From Brevibacillus borstelensis (GTDB lineage: Bacteria; Bacillota; Bacilli; Brevibacillales; Brevibacillaceae), in contig NZ_RHHO01000031.1 of the NCBI RefSeq assembly GCF_003710865.1, forward strand, positions 62,001 to 126,000: DNA of 64,000 nucleotides. The letters are read 5' to 3'. The position numbers and the translations under genes were made by a program. Positions 26,164 through 35,300 of the stretch are shown here, in pieces. Position 1 is the first letter of the stretch. Each line of letters starts with the position of its first letter. Under the pieces are notes generated by a model that saw only the letters and a program-made list of their open reading frames with translations, was not told where the DNA came from and made no database searches.

Positions 26164-26215
26164 AGAAAAATGCCCTGTACCCTTCTGTGAGCTGACGGTA
26201 AAGGGCATTTTTCTT
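26164..26215 (+). terminator. terminator after ppaC
   Basis: AAAAATGCCCT pairs with AGGGCATTTTT (26166-26176 with 26202-26212) around a longer loop and runs into T-rich sequence. Confidence 0.8.
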
Positions 26216-26439
26216 CAATGGGCATTCGATCAAGCAAAACCCGAACATTTTCCGCGCAAAAACCCATTTTATAGGAAACTTATTACTTAACGTTCGGTTT
26301 TAGGTTATTTTCATTAATCCCTTTTGGTAAAACCCCCTATATTTCACGAACTATATATTGTTTTTTTGTATCAATGTTCTTTTTTTCTGTTTTTTGTGCT
26401 TGACGACTATAATTACCCGTGTTATCGTAGATACAAATC

Positions 26440-26740
26440 TTAGCGAATACTTCAACAACGGTGACGAAGATAGGCCTAGCCCGGAAACCCTCAGAGAGCC
26501 GATGGTAGCTGCGAATCGGTGGTTCCGCACTAGGATGAGCACTTCCGAGTTGTTGCGCTGAACCGATATCCCGGGTATCGCAGTAGGCGCGAACGGTAGA
26601 TCCGTTATCTCTCAGGTCTTGTACCTGCCAAGGTCTTTCTTTGCGAGAAGAAGGACAAATGAGGGTGGCACCGCGAAGCATAGCCTCTCGTCCCTCACTG
26701 TTTCCAAGCTGGGAGCAGTGTGGGAACGGGAGGCTTTTTT
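26440..26740 (+). ncRNA. serine-specific T-box riboswitch
   Basis: The leader has the universal T-box sequence AGGGTGGCACCGCG at 26662-26675. It also has the AGAGAG(C) element of the stem I loop at about 26491-26497, and a basal stem CAACAAC/GTTGTTG (26453-26459 with 26549-26555). In the specifier loop TCC sits at 26544-26546, a serine codon. The TGGC of the T-box pairs with an acceptor GCCA end, which fits tRNA-Ser with discriminator G. A stem II motif AGTA..GAA follows near 26580-26600. Uncharged tRNA-Ser should stabilise the antiterminator and allow serine gene expression. Assignment of the specifier is by hand folding. Confidence 0.88.
26682..26740 (+). terminator. regulated terminator of the T-box leader
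   Basis: AGCCTC pairs with GAGGCT, with CACTG/CAGTG inside, and a run of T follows. Its left arm competes with the T-box antiterminator, as usual for this class. Confidence 0.85.
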
Positions 26741-26860
26741 GCATTCAGCAAATGTTTGCCTGCACTTTCGATTTGCTATTTTCATGGCGATCTTCGATGC
26801 TCGAACCGTCATGTTGCTTACTTTCCACTCACAGATCGATAACCAAGGAGGAGAGAAACC

Positions 26861-28015
26861 ATGTTTGCAGACAAAATGATTTTGAGAATACCAGGTCCTA
26901 CCCCGATCCCGCCCCGTGTCCAACAAGCGATGAATCAGCCGATGATCGGCCATCGCAGCGGACAATTTTCCGATTTGTTTGCCAGTACGGCAGAGCGGCT
27001 GCGTCCCTACTTCGGGACATCGGGAGACGTCTTTATCCTGGCCGGCAGCGGTACGAGCGCACTGGAAATGAGCGTGGTGAATACGCTTCAGCCTGGCGAA
27101 GAGGCCGCCGTACTGGTCAGCGGCGCATTCGGCGAGCGTTTTGCCAAAATTTGCGAGCGATACGGCATCGTGGTGCATCGCCTGGAGGTTCCTTGGGGCG
27201 AGGCTGTCACAGCAGAAAAGCTGGCGACGTTCCTGGCGAATAAACCGTCTGTGCAAGCGGTATTTGCAACATATTGCGAAACCTCAACAGGGGTACAAAA
27301 TCCAATCCGCGAGCTTGCACAAGTCGTTCGCGAAAAATCCGATGCCCTCTTTATCGTCGATGCAGTCAGCTGCCTTGGCGCGGTCGCTTGCGAAATGGAC
27401 GAATGGGGCGTAGACATCGTGGTTACCGGCTCGCAAAAGGCATTCATGCTGCCTACGGGACTTGCTTTTCTGGCAGCGAGCAAGCGGGCATGGGAAGTGA
27501 TTGACAGGAAAAAGCCACTCGCCTTTTACCTGGATCTCAAAGCGTACCGGAAGAGCTTCGCTGACAAAACAACTCCGTACACACCAGCCGTCTCGCTCGT
27601 TTTTGGCCTGGCAGAGGTATGCAATATGCTCGAGGAAGAGGGATTGCCGGCGATCATCAAACGTCACGAGCTCATGCGTGATATGACCCGTGCAGCGATG
27701 CGTGCGCTGAACATCCCATTGATGGCCCAGGATGAATTCGCTGCCGCTACCGTTACTTCTTGCCATCCGCAGGATGCATTCGACCCCGAGCAGTTGAGAA
27801 AGGTGCTGAAAAATCATCACAACATCGTAATTGCCGGCGGTCAGCAGCATCTGAAAGGAAAGATCTTCCGCATCGGCCATATGGGTTATTGCGAACCGCT
27901 TGATGTCCTTCAGGTCGTTGCCGCCATTGAATTGTCGCTTCGCCAAATCGGCGCTCCCGCAGAATTGGGAGCCGGTGTAAAAGCTGCCCAGGAGGTGCTC
28001 CTTACTCATGTATAA
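26861..28015 (+). CDS. class V aminotransferase, serine-pathway (PucG/SPT-like)
   Basis: The 384-residue PLP enzyme belongs to the alanine-glyoxylate/serine-pyruvate aminotransferase group. It begins with RIPGPTPIPP and has D167 (VDAVSC) and the PLP-lysine K193 in TGSQKAFM. It is not the SerC subgroup by its N-terminal pattern. It sits first in an operon with serA behind a serine T-box and overlaps serA by eight bases, so in this host it may act as the phosphoserine or serine transaminase. That function is an inference from context. The ATG follows AAGGAGGAG. A purine or glyoxylate role is the alternative. Confidence 0.85.
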   Translation: MFADKMILRIPGPTPIPPRVQQAMNQPMIGHRSGQFSDLFASTAERLRPYFGTSGDVFILAGSGTSALEMSVVNTLQPGEEAAVLVSGAFGERFAKICERYGIVVHRLEVPWGEAVTAEKLATFLANKPSVQAVFATYCETSTGVQNPIRELAQVVREKSDALFIVDAVSCLGAVACEMDEWGVDIVVTGSQKAFMLPTGLAFLAASKRAWEVIDRKKPLAFYLDLKAYRKSFADKTTPYTPAVSLVFGLAEVCNMLEEEGLPAIIKRHELMRDMTRAAMRALNIPLMAQDEFAAATVTSCHPQDAFDPEQLRKVLKNHHNIVIAGGQQHLKGKIFRIGHMGYCEPLDVLQVVAAIELSLRQIGAPAELGAGVKAAQEVLLTHV

Positions 28016-29591
28016 AGTATTGATTACGGATCCGCTCAGCGAATACGGCATCCAACAGCTGTTGGACGCACCAGATGTAGAAGTTGTCCGCAACACAAGC
28101 CTCTCCCCTACCGACCTGCTAACGGTCATCGGAGAATACGATGCGCTGCTCGTTCGCAGCCAGACACAGGTCACAGCAGAAGTGCTGGCAGCCGGCAAAC
28201 GCCTGAAGGCTGTCGGACGCGCCGGTGTCGGTGTGGATAATATTGATGTCAATGCAGCTACGGAAGCCGGTGTCGTCGTCATCAACGCACCAGACGGAAA
28301 TACGATCTCTACTGCGGAACACTCTTTTGCCATGCTCATGGCTGTCGCCCGCAATATTCCGCAAGCCTACCGAAAACTTGCTGACGGCACGTGGGATCGG
28401 AAAAGCTTCCAAGGTGTTGAACTGAACAACAAAGTGCTGGGTGTCATCGGCATGGGACGTATCGGGACCGAGGTAGCCAAAAGGGCAAAAGCGTTCGGGA
28501 TGACCGTGCTCGGTTACGATCCATTTCTGACTGAGGAGCGTGCCCAAAAGCTGGGTGTTGCCAACGCAACGGTGGACGAAATTTGCCGCCAGGCTGATTT
28601 CATTACCGTCCACACTCCGCTGACAAAGGAAACGCGCTACCTGATCAGCAGCAGAGAATTTGCCAAAATGAAGAATGGCGTTCGCCTGATCAACTGCGCA
28701 CGTGGCGGCATTATCGACGAAAAAGCACTCTACGAAGCGATCCTGACAGGAAAAGTAGCCGGAGCCGCGCTTGACGTATTTGAAGTGGAGCCGCCTGTCG
28801 ACAACCCGCTGATCGGACTGCCCCAGGTAGTCGTAACGCCACACTTGGGAGCATCCACTGTCGAGGCGCAGGAAAACGTCGCTGTCGACGTATCGGGGGA
28901 AATTTTGAAGGTGCTTCGCGGCGAGCCGTTTAAAAATGCGGTCAACCTGCCTTCCATGCCGCCTCATGTAATGGAGCGCCTCCAGCCTTACTTCACCTTG
29001 GGCGAAAAACTGGGTCATTTCCTGGCTCAAGTAACGGTTGGTTCTGTTCAGGAAATAGCCATCACATACAGTGGAGAATTGACCGACGTCGACACTGCTC
29101 CACTCACCCGGACAGTCGTGAAAGGCGTGCTTTCGTTCCACCTGGGCGAGGAGGTCAATTTCGTAAACGCGCCTCTGCTCGCAAAGGTTCGCGATATCAC
29201 CGTCACCGAACAAAAAGCGGCTCAGAACAAAGGTTTTACCAATCTGTTGACCGTTACGCTCAAAACGACTCAGCAGTCGCGCAAGGTCGCCGGCACCCGG
29301 CTCAACGGTTACGGAGCGCGCATCGTGAAAATCGACGAGTTTGCCATCGACGTGGCTCCAGAAGGCTATCTGCTCTACATTCACCACAACGACCGTCCCG
29401 GTGTCATCGGGCGCGTCGGTTCCATCCTCGGTGAAAACGGCGTCAACATCGCCACGATGCAGGTAGGACGCCGTGACATGGGCGGCGATGCGATCATGAT
29501 GCTGTCTGTGGATAAACCGATTACCGCCGAACTGTTGGACACAATGGGCGAACTTGCTGAAGTGAAAAGTGTGACCCAAATCGAGCTGTAG
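28008..29591 (+). CDS. serA: D-3-phosphoglycerate dehydrogenase
   Basis: SerA oxidises 3-phosphoglycerate to 3-phosphohydroxypyruvate, the first step of serine synthesis. The 527-residue protein has an N-terminal catalytic and NAD-binding part with the GMGRIG motif (148-153) and catalytic R232, E261 and H279 (CARGG, EVEPP, PHLGAS). It then has an intervening domain (about 320-445) and a C-terminal ACT domain (about 453-527) of the type used for serine feedback. It overlaps the aminotransferase stop by eight bases and has AGGAGGTG upstream, so expression is coupled. Control by the T-box follows from position. Confidence 0.96.
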   Translation: MYKVLITDPLSEYGIQQLLDAPDVEVVRNTSLSPTDLLTVIGEYDALLVRSQTQVTAEVLAAGKRLKAVGRAGVGVDNIDVNAATEAGVVVINAPDGNTISTAEHSFAMLMAVARNIPQAYRKLADGTWDRKSFQGVELNNKVLGVIGMGRIGTEVAKRAKAFGMTVLGYDPFLTEERAQKLGVANATVDEICRQADFITVHTPLTKETRYLISSREFAKMKNGVRLINCARGGIIDEKALYEAILTGKVAGAALDVFEVEPPVDNPLIGLPQVVVTPHLGASTVEAQENVAVDVSGEILKVLRGEPFKNAVNLPSMPPHVMERLQPYFTLGEKLGHFLAQVTVGSVQEIAITYSGELTDVDTAPLTRTVVKGVLSFHLGEEVNFVNAPLLAKVRDITVTEQKAAQNKGFTNLLTVTLKTTQQSRKVAGTRLNGYGARIVKIDEFAIDVAPEGYLLYIHHNDRPGVIGRVGSILGENGVNIATMQVGRRDMGGDAIMMLSVDKPITAELLDTMGELAEVKSVTQIEL

Positions 29592-29714
29592 CCGCCTTAT
29601 GCTTGCTTTTCCATCCACACGGCCTGGTCTATTGACCAGGCTCTTCCTTTACCCATATTAAAGTTATCGTTATAATTATATCCAGACTAATCCATTCACC
29701 GAGAGGAGATTCTT

Positions 29715-30995
29715 ATGGCCACACAAGCGATAATCGCAATCGGCATCTTTTTGGTTACATATGCCTTCATTATCAGCGAAAAGCTTCACCGTACCATTGT
29801 CGCCATGTTTGGCGGAATCCTGATGATCCTGTTTGGCGTCATCGATCAGGAGCAGGCCGTGCATCACATTGATTTCAACACCCTCGGCCTTTTGATCGGC
29901 ATGATGATCCTTGTCGCCATTACAGCGCAAACAGGCGTGTTCAAGTACATGGCGATTCGTGCTGCCAAGGCCGCGAAGGGAGATCCCCTGCGTATCCTGA
30001 TCTATCTGAGTCTCATTACAGCAGCCGCATCTGCTTTCCTCGACAACGTGACGACTGTTCTGCTGATCGTACCGGTCACATTCAGCATTGCAAGACAACT
30101 GCAGGTCAATCCTCTCCCCTATCTGATCTCGGAGATCATTGCCTCGAACGTCGGAGGAACGGCAACGCTGATCGGCGACCCACCGAACATCATGATCGGA
30201 AGCTCTGTGCCTGAGCTGGATTTCATGGCGTTTCTGACAAACCTGGCTCCAGTCGTTATCGTCATTATGATTGTAACCGTTTTCTGTTTTGCTCTGATCT
30301 ATCGAAAGGATCTCAAGACGACGCCGGAACTGAAAACAAAAATTATGAGCCTCAATGAGCTGGATGAGATCACAGACTCCAAGCTGCTCAAAAAATCGCT
30401 CACCGTCCTTGGACTTACGATTGTCGGCTTCATGCTCCACGGAATGCTGCATCTCGAATCCGCAACGATTGCCCTTACCGGCGCCTTCCTGCTCCTGCTC
30501 ATCACTGGTGAGCACTATTTGGAAGAGGCTATCAGCAAAGTGGAATGGACAACCATCTTCTTCTTCGTAGGTCTGTTCGTACTCGTCTCCGGATTGGTGG
30601 AAACAGGCGTAATCGCGAAGCTGGCCGCAGAAGCGATCAACCTGACTGGCGGAGATGCCATGAAGACTTCGTTTTTGATCCTCTGGTTGAGTGCGATTGC
30701 ATCGGCGTTCGTCGACAATATCCCGTTTGTCGCCACGATGATTCCGATGATCAAGGAGATGGGCGCACTGGGAATTACCAATCTGGAGCCGCTCTGGTGG
30801 AGCCTGGCATTGGGTGCGTGTCTCGGCGGCAACGGTACGCTGATTGGCGCGAGTGCAAACGTGATTGTGGCCGGCTTGGCGGCCAAGGAAGGACATCACA
30901 TCAGTTTCGTCGGCTTCCTGAAGGTCGCTTTTCCGCTGATGATCATGTCCATCATCCTGTCGCACGCATACATTTTCCTGCGCTACTTTTTCTAA
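29715..30995 (+). CDS. ArsB/NhaD family membrane transporter
   Basis: The 426-residue protein has about eleven membrane helices and belongs to the ion transporter superfamily that includes ArsB, NhaD and citrate carriers. Two symmetric halves carry related conserved elements: DNVTTVLLIVPVT with TATLIGDPPNIMIG (about residues 112-170), and DNIPFVATMIPM with GNGTLIGASANVI (about 335-390). The substrate cannot be read from sequence: sodium/proton exchange or an oxyanion are both possible. No arsenic gene is nearby. It follows serA by 120 bp and is followed 15 bp later by a small gene with its own ribosome site. Confidence 0.85.
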   Translation: MATQAIIAIGIFLVTYAFIISEKLHRTIVAMFGGILMILFGVIDQEQAVHHIDFNTLGLLIGMMILVAITAQTGVFKYMAIRAAKAAKGDPLRILIYLSLITAAASAFLDNVTTVLLIVPVTFSIARQLQVNPLPYLISEIIASNVGGTATLIGDPPNIMIGSSVPELDFMAFLTNLAPVVIVIMIVTVFCFALIYRKDLKTTPELKTKIMSLNELDEITDSKLLKKSLTVLGLTIVGFMLHGMLHLESATIALTGAFLLLLITGEHYLEEAISKVEWTTIFFFVGLFVLVSGLVETGVIAKLAAEAINLTGGDAMKTSFLILWLSAIASAFVDNIPFVATMIPMIKEMGALGITNLEPLWWSLALGACLGGNGTLIGASANVIVAGLAAKEGHHISFVGFLKVAFPLMIMSIILSHAYIFLRYFF

Positions 30996-31010
30996 TAAGG
31001 AGGATCGGGT

Positions 31011-31286
31011 ATGGTTGCATATACGTTTGATCAGTCCCTGATCGAGATTCAGGAAACGGAAAATGAAAACGATGTTACCTTCTCCATCGAAGTGAAGTCC
31101 GAAGACATGCGCAATCGTCTGAAGCAGATTCGCTCCTATTTTGAGGACAACAAGGACTATACCGATGCCTTTTTCTACTCCCGTCAAGGCGGCTCTTACG
31201 AAGTGATCGTGCGTAAGGATGCGGTTATTCCTTTCCTCGTACAAGCCTTCCGCTTCCGCTGTCTGGAATCTCTTCAATGGAAGTAA
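31011..31286 (+). CDS. conserved small hypothetical protein downstream of the transporter
   Basis: A 91-residue soluble, acidic protein of alpha/beta appearance, with a beta-like start, a helical region around residues 32-50 (EDMRNRLKQIRSYF) and an ending FRCLESLQWK. AAGGAGG lies before the ATG, 15 bases after the transporter stop, so it is probably cotranscribed and could be a regulatory or accessory partner of the transporter. No known domain is recognised. It is followed by a terminator. Confidence 0.75.
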   Translation: MVAYTFDQSLIEIQETENENDVTFSIEVKSEDMRNRLKQIRSYFEDNKDYTDAFFYSRQGGSYEVIVRKDAVIPFLVQAFRFRCLESLQWK

Positions 31287-31333
31287 TCAACGAATTTCAC
31301 TATTAATTGAAAGCAATTGATTGAAAGCATACG

Positions 31334-31366
31334 AAAAGCCGGTTCTCTGCGACCCGGCTTTTTTTA
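31334..31366 (+). terminator. terminator after the small transporter-linked gene
   Basis: AAGCCGG and CCGGCTT form a stem with an 11-base loop and end in seven T. Confidence 0.88.
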
Positions 31367-31545
31367 TTTTTTCACGCATTCGTCATCGCTTGCGATGAGT
31401 CCCAAGCAACCTTTTTTTACTGTCTGACTGCATCCATGCAGCGCCGCGACGCAAGCTGGGAGACGGCTGGAAATGACCCTAACAGCCCCTGATCCTCATT
31501 TAAAAAGCCCCGCCAACCACTGCTGACGGAGCCAAACACTTGCCA

Positions 31546-32682
31546 TTATTCAAGAATCGAGAGAATGTCGCGAACATCGTCTAAAATATAGTCCGCTTTT
31601 GCGCTTTCGAATTTGCTCCGTGCCGCCTTTCCGGACAAACCTGTCAGTGTTGCAGCAAAACGGCATCCCATCGCCTGTGCAGCCAGCATATCTGCGGGGG
31701 AATCTCCGACGATCAACACTTCGTCCCCGTTTGGAACAGGCAGTGCAAAGCTATGAACTTCGCTGTTTGGCGTATCCAGGCCGAGCAGTCCTTTTACATA
31801 GCAGAATGGATGCGGCTTGGACAAAGGCGCGTGGGCCGGTGATTCCTTTTCTGCTTCCAGCACATGTGTCGCCGTCACGACACGGTTGGGATCAAACCAC
31901 TCCAGCAGCTTCAGCTCTCCCAGCGGCACGTGCGTTTCGATAGACGGACGGCCTGTGCCGATTCCCAATGTGTAGCCCTTCTCTTTTAGTGTCCGGAACA
32001 GCTGAATCATCTCTTCCGGGCTGACAATCGGGATTTCATCATTCAGAAAGCCTTTCTTGCCGGGCTGCATCGTTTCACGGCCAATCGAAGCCGCGATACG
32101 GTCATCACCCAGGTACCACTCCTGAAAGGTCTCCTGGCAGAGCTGCCAGAGGTCGCTGTTTCTGGAAAAGACGTTGGTGACGACACCACACCGTTCGCGG
32201 GCGATCTGGTTGAGATACAGGAGCATTTCCGCCTTCTGGGCATTCCCGCGGGAAAAGTCGGTAGTAAACTTCGCATACTCGATCGCAAAGTCCGGAGCGT
32301 ACTCTTTCGCCCATTCAGCCAGACGCGCCAGCTCTGCACGATTGATTTGTCCAGTCAAAAGATCGGTGACCTTTTGGCCCAATTCCGCTTTCAGCCGCTC
32401 ACAGAGTCTGATGATCTGGTAGGCAACAGTCAAGTAGACCATATCCCAGTTGGAGTTGATCCCTCGCGACTTGATGAAATTGAGCACTTCGTCATTCGCA
32501 AAAACGAGTTCGCGGACGCGGCGGATGTCTTTTTCTTCCGGTGAAGCGGTAAAGATATCGCCGCTCAACCCGAGATAGAGAGGGCTGTGCAGAAATTCCC
32601 ACACGGTTAACGCCGAGGCGTCAAAATAGCGCTCTTCGCTCAACATAACACCGTCTACATCAAACAGGATGGTTTTGATCAT
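31546..32682 (-). CDS. HAD superfamily hydrolase with large insert
   Basis: The 378-residue protein has the HAD nucleophile motif DVDGV (D8 and D10) at the N-terminus. The Thr/Ser motif appears as GTGRPS (about residue 243), and the final acidic motif as GDSPADMLAA near residue 331. The long stretch between residues 25 and 215 is a helical insert far larger than the usual cap. Some features resemble the phosphoglycolate-phosphatase group, but the substrate is unknown. It begins 19 bases after the resE stop with GAGGAG before the ATG, so it may be the last gene of the resDE transcript. Confidence 0.8.
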   Translation of the reverse strand: MIKTILFDVDGVMLSEERYFDASALTVWEFLHSPLYLGLSGDIFTASPEEKDIRRVRELVFANDEVLNFIKSRGINSNWDMVYLTVAYQIIRLCERLKAELGQKVTDLLTGQINRAELARLAEWAKEYAPDFAIEYAKFTTDFSRGNAQKAEMLLYLNQIARERCGVVTNVFSRNSDLWQLCQETFQEWYLGDDRIAASIGRETMQPGKKGFLNDEIPIVSPEEMIQLFRTLKEKGYTLGIGTGRPSIETHVPLGELKLLEWFDPNRVVTATHVLEAEKESPAHAPLSKPHPFCYVKGLLGLDTPNSEVHSFALPVPNGDEVLIVGDSPADMLAAQAMGCRFAATLTGLSGKAARSKFESAKADYILDDVRDILSILE

Positions 32683-32701
32683 TCTCTCTCACTCCTCTAA
32701 A

Positions 32702-34480
32702 TTATTTCTGTTTCTGTTTGTCAGGCAGGGCTATCGTAAAGGTCGTCCCTTCTCCCAGCTTGCTCTGTACGCCAATCGTGCCTCCGTGCGCCTCGACAAT
32801 GTTCTTGGCGATTGCCAGGCCCAGACCCGTCCCCCCGGCTTTTCCCCGGGTGCGAGCCTTGTCTGCCTTGTAAAAGCGTTCGAAGACAAACGGAAGGTCT
32901 TCCTGGGGAATGCCGCTGCCTGTATCGTTTACTTCCAGGAGGAGTGTCCGATCGCCGCGCGCCCGCAACGTGACATTACCGTTCTCCGGGGTATGGCGGA
33001 TCGCGTTGTCGATCAAATTGGTCAGCACCTGCTCCATTTTGTCCGGATCGATCCAGATGCTCGTGACAGATGTGTTGATTTCCAGGAGGAGGTGAATCTT
33101 TTGCTCCCTGGCCAGATTGACAAACTTGCGCTGAATCCGTTCCAGATACGGGCTGACCTCGACCTTTTCCAGCGAGACCTCCACATGGCCGGCCTCCATC
33201 CTTGCCAGATTGAGAAGCTCATTTACCAGCTTGGTCATGCGTACGGACTCGTCGTAAATGATCTGTGCCAGTTCCTTGTGCTCCTCGGGGGTAGCGGCGA
33301 TGTCATCCACGATCGCTTCGCTATACCCTTGAAGCATCGACAGCGGCGTTCGCAGCTCATGTGAAACATTGGCCACGAAGTCATTGCGCATCTTGTCCAG
33401 CTTGCGCTCACGGGTCACCTCGCGGACGACGGCAACCGCCCCGCGGATTTGCTCGCGATCCGTGAGCGGAATCATCACCAGTGACCAGATTCGCCCCTGT
33501 GCCGGGATTTCATCTGTCACTTCCTGCCCTGTCTGTACAACCATTTGATAGAACGGGAACAATGGGATAGGCTCGTCTGGATGCTCATAAGTCCAGTCCC
33601 GCAAAAAGTGCTCGGCCGGAGGGTTCGTAACGGCAATTTTTCCTTGCTCGTCGATCATGATGACACCGTCAACCATGCTCCTCAAAACACTTGCGAGCTG
33701 TTCCTTTTCCTTGGACAAGGCGTCGACCAGCTTGTTCAGATGACTAGCCATGCTGTTGAAAGAAGCCGCCAACTCCCCGATCTCGTCGTTCGTGCGGATG
33801 GGGATTTCGGCATGGAAGTCGCCTTCCGCGATGCGGTGGGCTGTCTCTTTCATCTGCCGAAGCGGAAAGGTAATCCGCGAAGACAGGAAGAAGGCAAAGA
33901 CCGTTGTCGAAATAAAACCGATCACGCCTACTACGAATATCAGCTTTCTGACTTCCTTCACGGTATCGTCAAAATCTTCAATCGCCTGATACATAACAAG
34001 TGCGCCCTGCTTGTCCTTCGACAGCTCGATCGGAACAGCCACAGCCAATAGCTGCACGGCTCCATTTCGGTCCGCCGGATTGTGCGAAAAGATAATTCGT
34101 TCAGGCGTATGGTGCTTGCCCTGCAGCGCTTCGCCCAGCTTCAGCTCCGGCGCTTCCAGCAGCTGCTCAACAGGGATAAACGAAAAATCGTTTCCCTCGC
34201 TCGCCCCGATCGGCTTCCCTTTTTCGTCCACCATGATCAGTCCGGTGCGATGCACGGCGGAAAAGCTGGCTGCTACTGAGAGAGCCGTCGTTTTATCGGT
34301 ATAGGCCGACAAGGTTTGCGAGAGGCCTTCTGCCACGTTTTGCAAATTTTTCGTTTGTCGTTGAAAGTAAAAGCTGTCAAAGGACTGTACGATCATCAGA
34401 CTGAACAGCGTCAGAACAAGAGCGAAAAGCGCGATGATGGTCATCCATAGTTTTCCAACTACGCTGCGAACAATATCCAC
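32702..34480 (-). CDS. resE: sensor histidine kinase ResE
   Basis: ResE autophosphorylates and activates ResD in response to oxygen limitation and nitric oxide in B. subtilis. The 592-residue protein has two membrane helices (about residues 10-32 and 181-202) bounding an extracellular domain. HAMP (203-255), PAS (about 260-360), HisKA with the phosphorylated H374 (NVSHELRTP) and an HATPase domain with NLIDNAIRH and GSGIPQED follow. The start is a GTG directly after the resD stop, with GAGGTG nine bases upstream. The pair resDE is followed by the HAD gene. Confidence 0.95.
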   Translation of the reverse strand: MDIVRSVVGKLWMTIIALFALVLTLFSLMIVQSFDSFYFQRQTKNLQNVAEGLSQTLSAYTDKTTALSVAASFSAVHRTGLIMVDEKGKPIGASEGNDFSFIPVEQLLEAPELKLGEALQGKHHTPERIIFSHNPADRNGAVQLLAVAVPIELSKDKQGALVMYQAIEDFDDTVKEVRKLIFVVGVIGFISTTVFAFFLSSRITFPLRQMKETAHRIAEGDFHAEIPIRTNDEIGELAASFNSMASHLNKLVDALSKEKEQLASVLRSMVDGVIMIDEQGKIAVTNPPAEHFLRDWTYEHPDEPIPLFPFYQMVVQTGQEVTDEIPAQGRIWSLVMIPLTDREQIRGAVAVVREVTRERKLDKMRNDFVANVSHELRTPLSMLQGYSEAIVDDIAATPEEHKELAQIIYDESVRMTKLVNELLNLARMEAGHVEVSLEKVEVSPYLERIQRKFVNLAREQKIHLLLEINTSVTSIWIDPDKMEQVLTNLIDNAIRHTPENGNVTLRARGDRTLLLEVNDTGSGIPQEDLPFVFERFYKADKARTRGKAGGTGLGLAIAKNIVEAHGGTIGVQSKLGEGTTFTIALPDKQKQK

Positions 34481-35197
34481 TTACTTTGGCACCTCAAGCT
34501 TGTAGCCGACGCCCCAGACCGTCGCGATCATCTGTGCGGCTGCCGGCGACACGCGGTTCAGCTTTTCCCGAAGCCGTTTGATATGCGTGTCCACTGTGCG
34601 CAAATCGCCAAAAAACTCGTAGTGCCAGACGTCTTTCAGCAGCTCTTCGCGAGTGAACACCTTGTCGGGTGAAAGCGCCAAATAATGCAGCAGCTCGTAT
34701 TCCTTTGGTGTCAAGCTGACCTCCTGTCCGCTTGCAATCACCTTATGCGCGTCGTGATCAATCGTCAGCTCCGGAAAAACGAGAACGGAGTGGCTGTTAT
34801 AGGTCTCTGTCTTGAGATAAGCCGTTGCTGAAGAACGGCGGAGGATCGCTTTTACACGATAAACGACTTCACGCGGGCTGAACGGTTTGATCACATAGTC
34901 ATCTACGCCAGCCTCGAAGCCGTGAACGCGATTCGTTTCCTCGCCTTTTGCCGTAAGCATGATGATCGGCGTCGCTTTTCGCTCGCGGATCTTTTGGCAT
35001 ACTTCAATTCCATCCATCCCAGGCAGCATCAGATCAAGCAAAATAATATCGTAATCGGATGTCAAAGCCATCTCCAATGCCTGTTCGCCGTTATCGGCCT
35101 CGTCAATCAGAAAAGATTCGCGCTCCAAATACATTCTCAGCAGGCGACGAATGCGCTCCTCGTCGTCAACGACCAAAATGCTTGCTGTTTTTTCCAT
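34481..35197 (-). CDS. resD: response regulator ResD
   Basis: ResD is the OmpR-type activator of anaerobic and cytochrome genes in B. subtilis. The 238-residue protein has the receiver domain with D11/D12, phospho-acceptor D55 (LLDLMLPG) and the switch lysine in IIMLTAKG. A winged-helix DNA-binding domain covers residues about 140-235, with VDTHIKRLREKL in the recognition helix. The ATG has GAGGTGATC upstream. It abuts resE with no gap. A hairpin separates resD from resC, so it may be expressed both with resABC and on its own. Confidence 0.96.
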   Translation of the reverse strand: MEKTASILVVDDEERIRRLLRMYLERESFLIDEADNGEQALEMALTSDYDIILLDLMLPGMDGIEVCQKIRERKATPIIMLTAKGEETNRVHGFEAGVDDYVIKPFSPREVVYRVKAILRRSSATAYLKTETYNSHSVLVFPELTIDHDAHKVIASGQEVSLTPKEYELLHYLALSPDKVFTREELLKDVWHYEFFGDLRTVDTHIKRLREKLNRVSPAAAQMIATVWGVGYKLEVPK

Positions 35198-35252
35198 AAG
35201 ATCACCTCGTGGCTCCCTTTAAATTCGATCTGTTTCAACAACCGGATGATAG

Positions 35253-35287
35253 TCTAAAAAGCTGGCATCAAAACCAGCTTTTTAGAC
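35253..35287 (-). terminator. hairpin between resC and resD
   Basis: TCTAAAAAGCTGG and CCAGCTTTTTAGA form a perfect stem with an 8-base loop and T-rich arms, so it is an efficient-looking terminator between resABC and resDE. Confidence 0.85.
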
Positions 35288-35300
35288 ATCCAGTTTTCCC

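Larger units (their letters stand above)
26216..26860 (+). other. 645-bp leader region upstream of the serine operon
   Basis: The first 180 bases are AT-rich with T tracts and no assigned gene. A promoter candidate TTGACG at 26400-26405 and TATCGT at 26423-26428 (17-base spacing) leads into a T-box leader. A closer TATAAT at 26408-26413 is an alternative -10 lacking a good -35. After the T-box terminator about 120 bases run to the ribosome site of the aminotransferase gene. Confidence 0.5.

Noticed and set aside
26408..26413. TATAAT hexamer as the serine-operon -10
   Set aside because: No -35 at a suitable distance; TTGACG/TATCGT at 17 bases is a better pair, so the hexamer was kept only as an alternative.
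28119..29618. 499-codon open frame on the minus strand
   Set aside because: It lies opposite serA, which has all catalytic residues; the frame has no start signal or known motif.
29676..31277. 533-codon open frame on the minus strand
   Set aside because: It mirrors the ArsB/NhaD transporter and the small gene, both with good ribosome sites; the mirror protein is rich in Asp, His and Gln as expected of antisense membrane genes.
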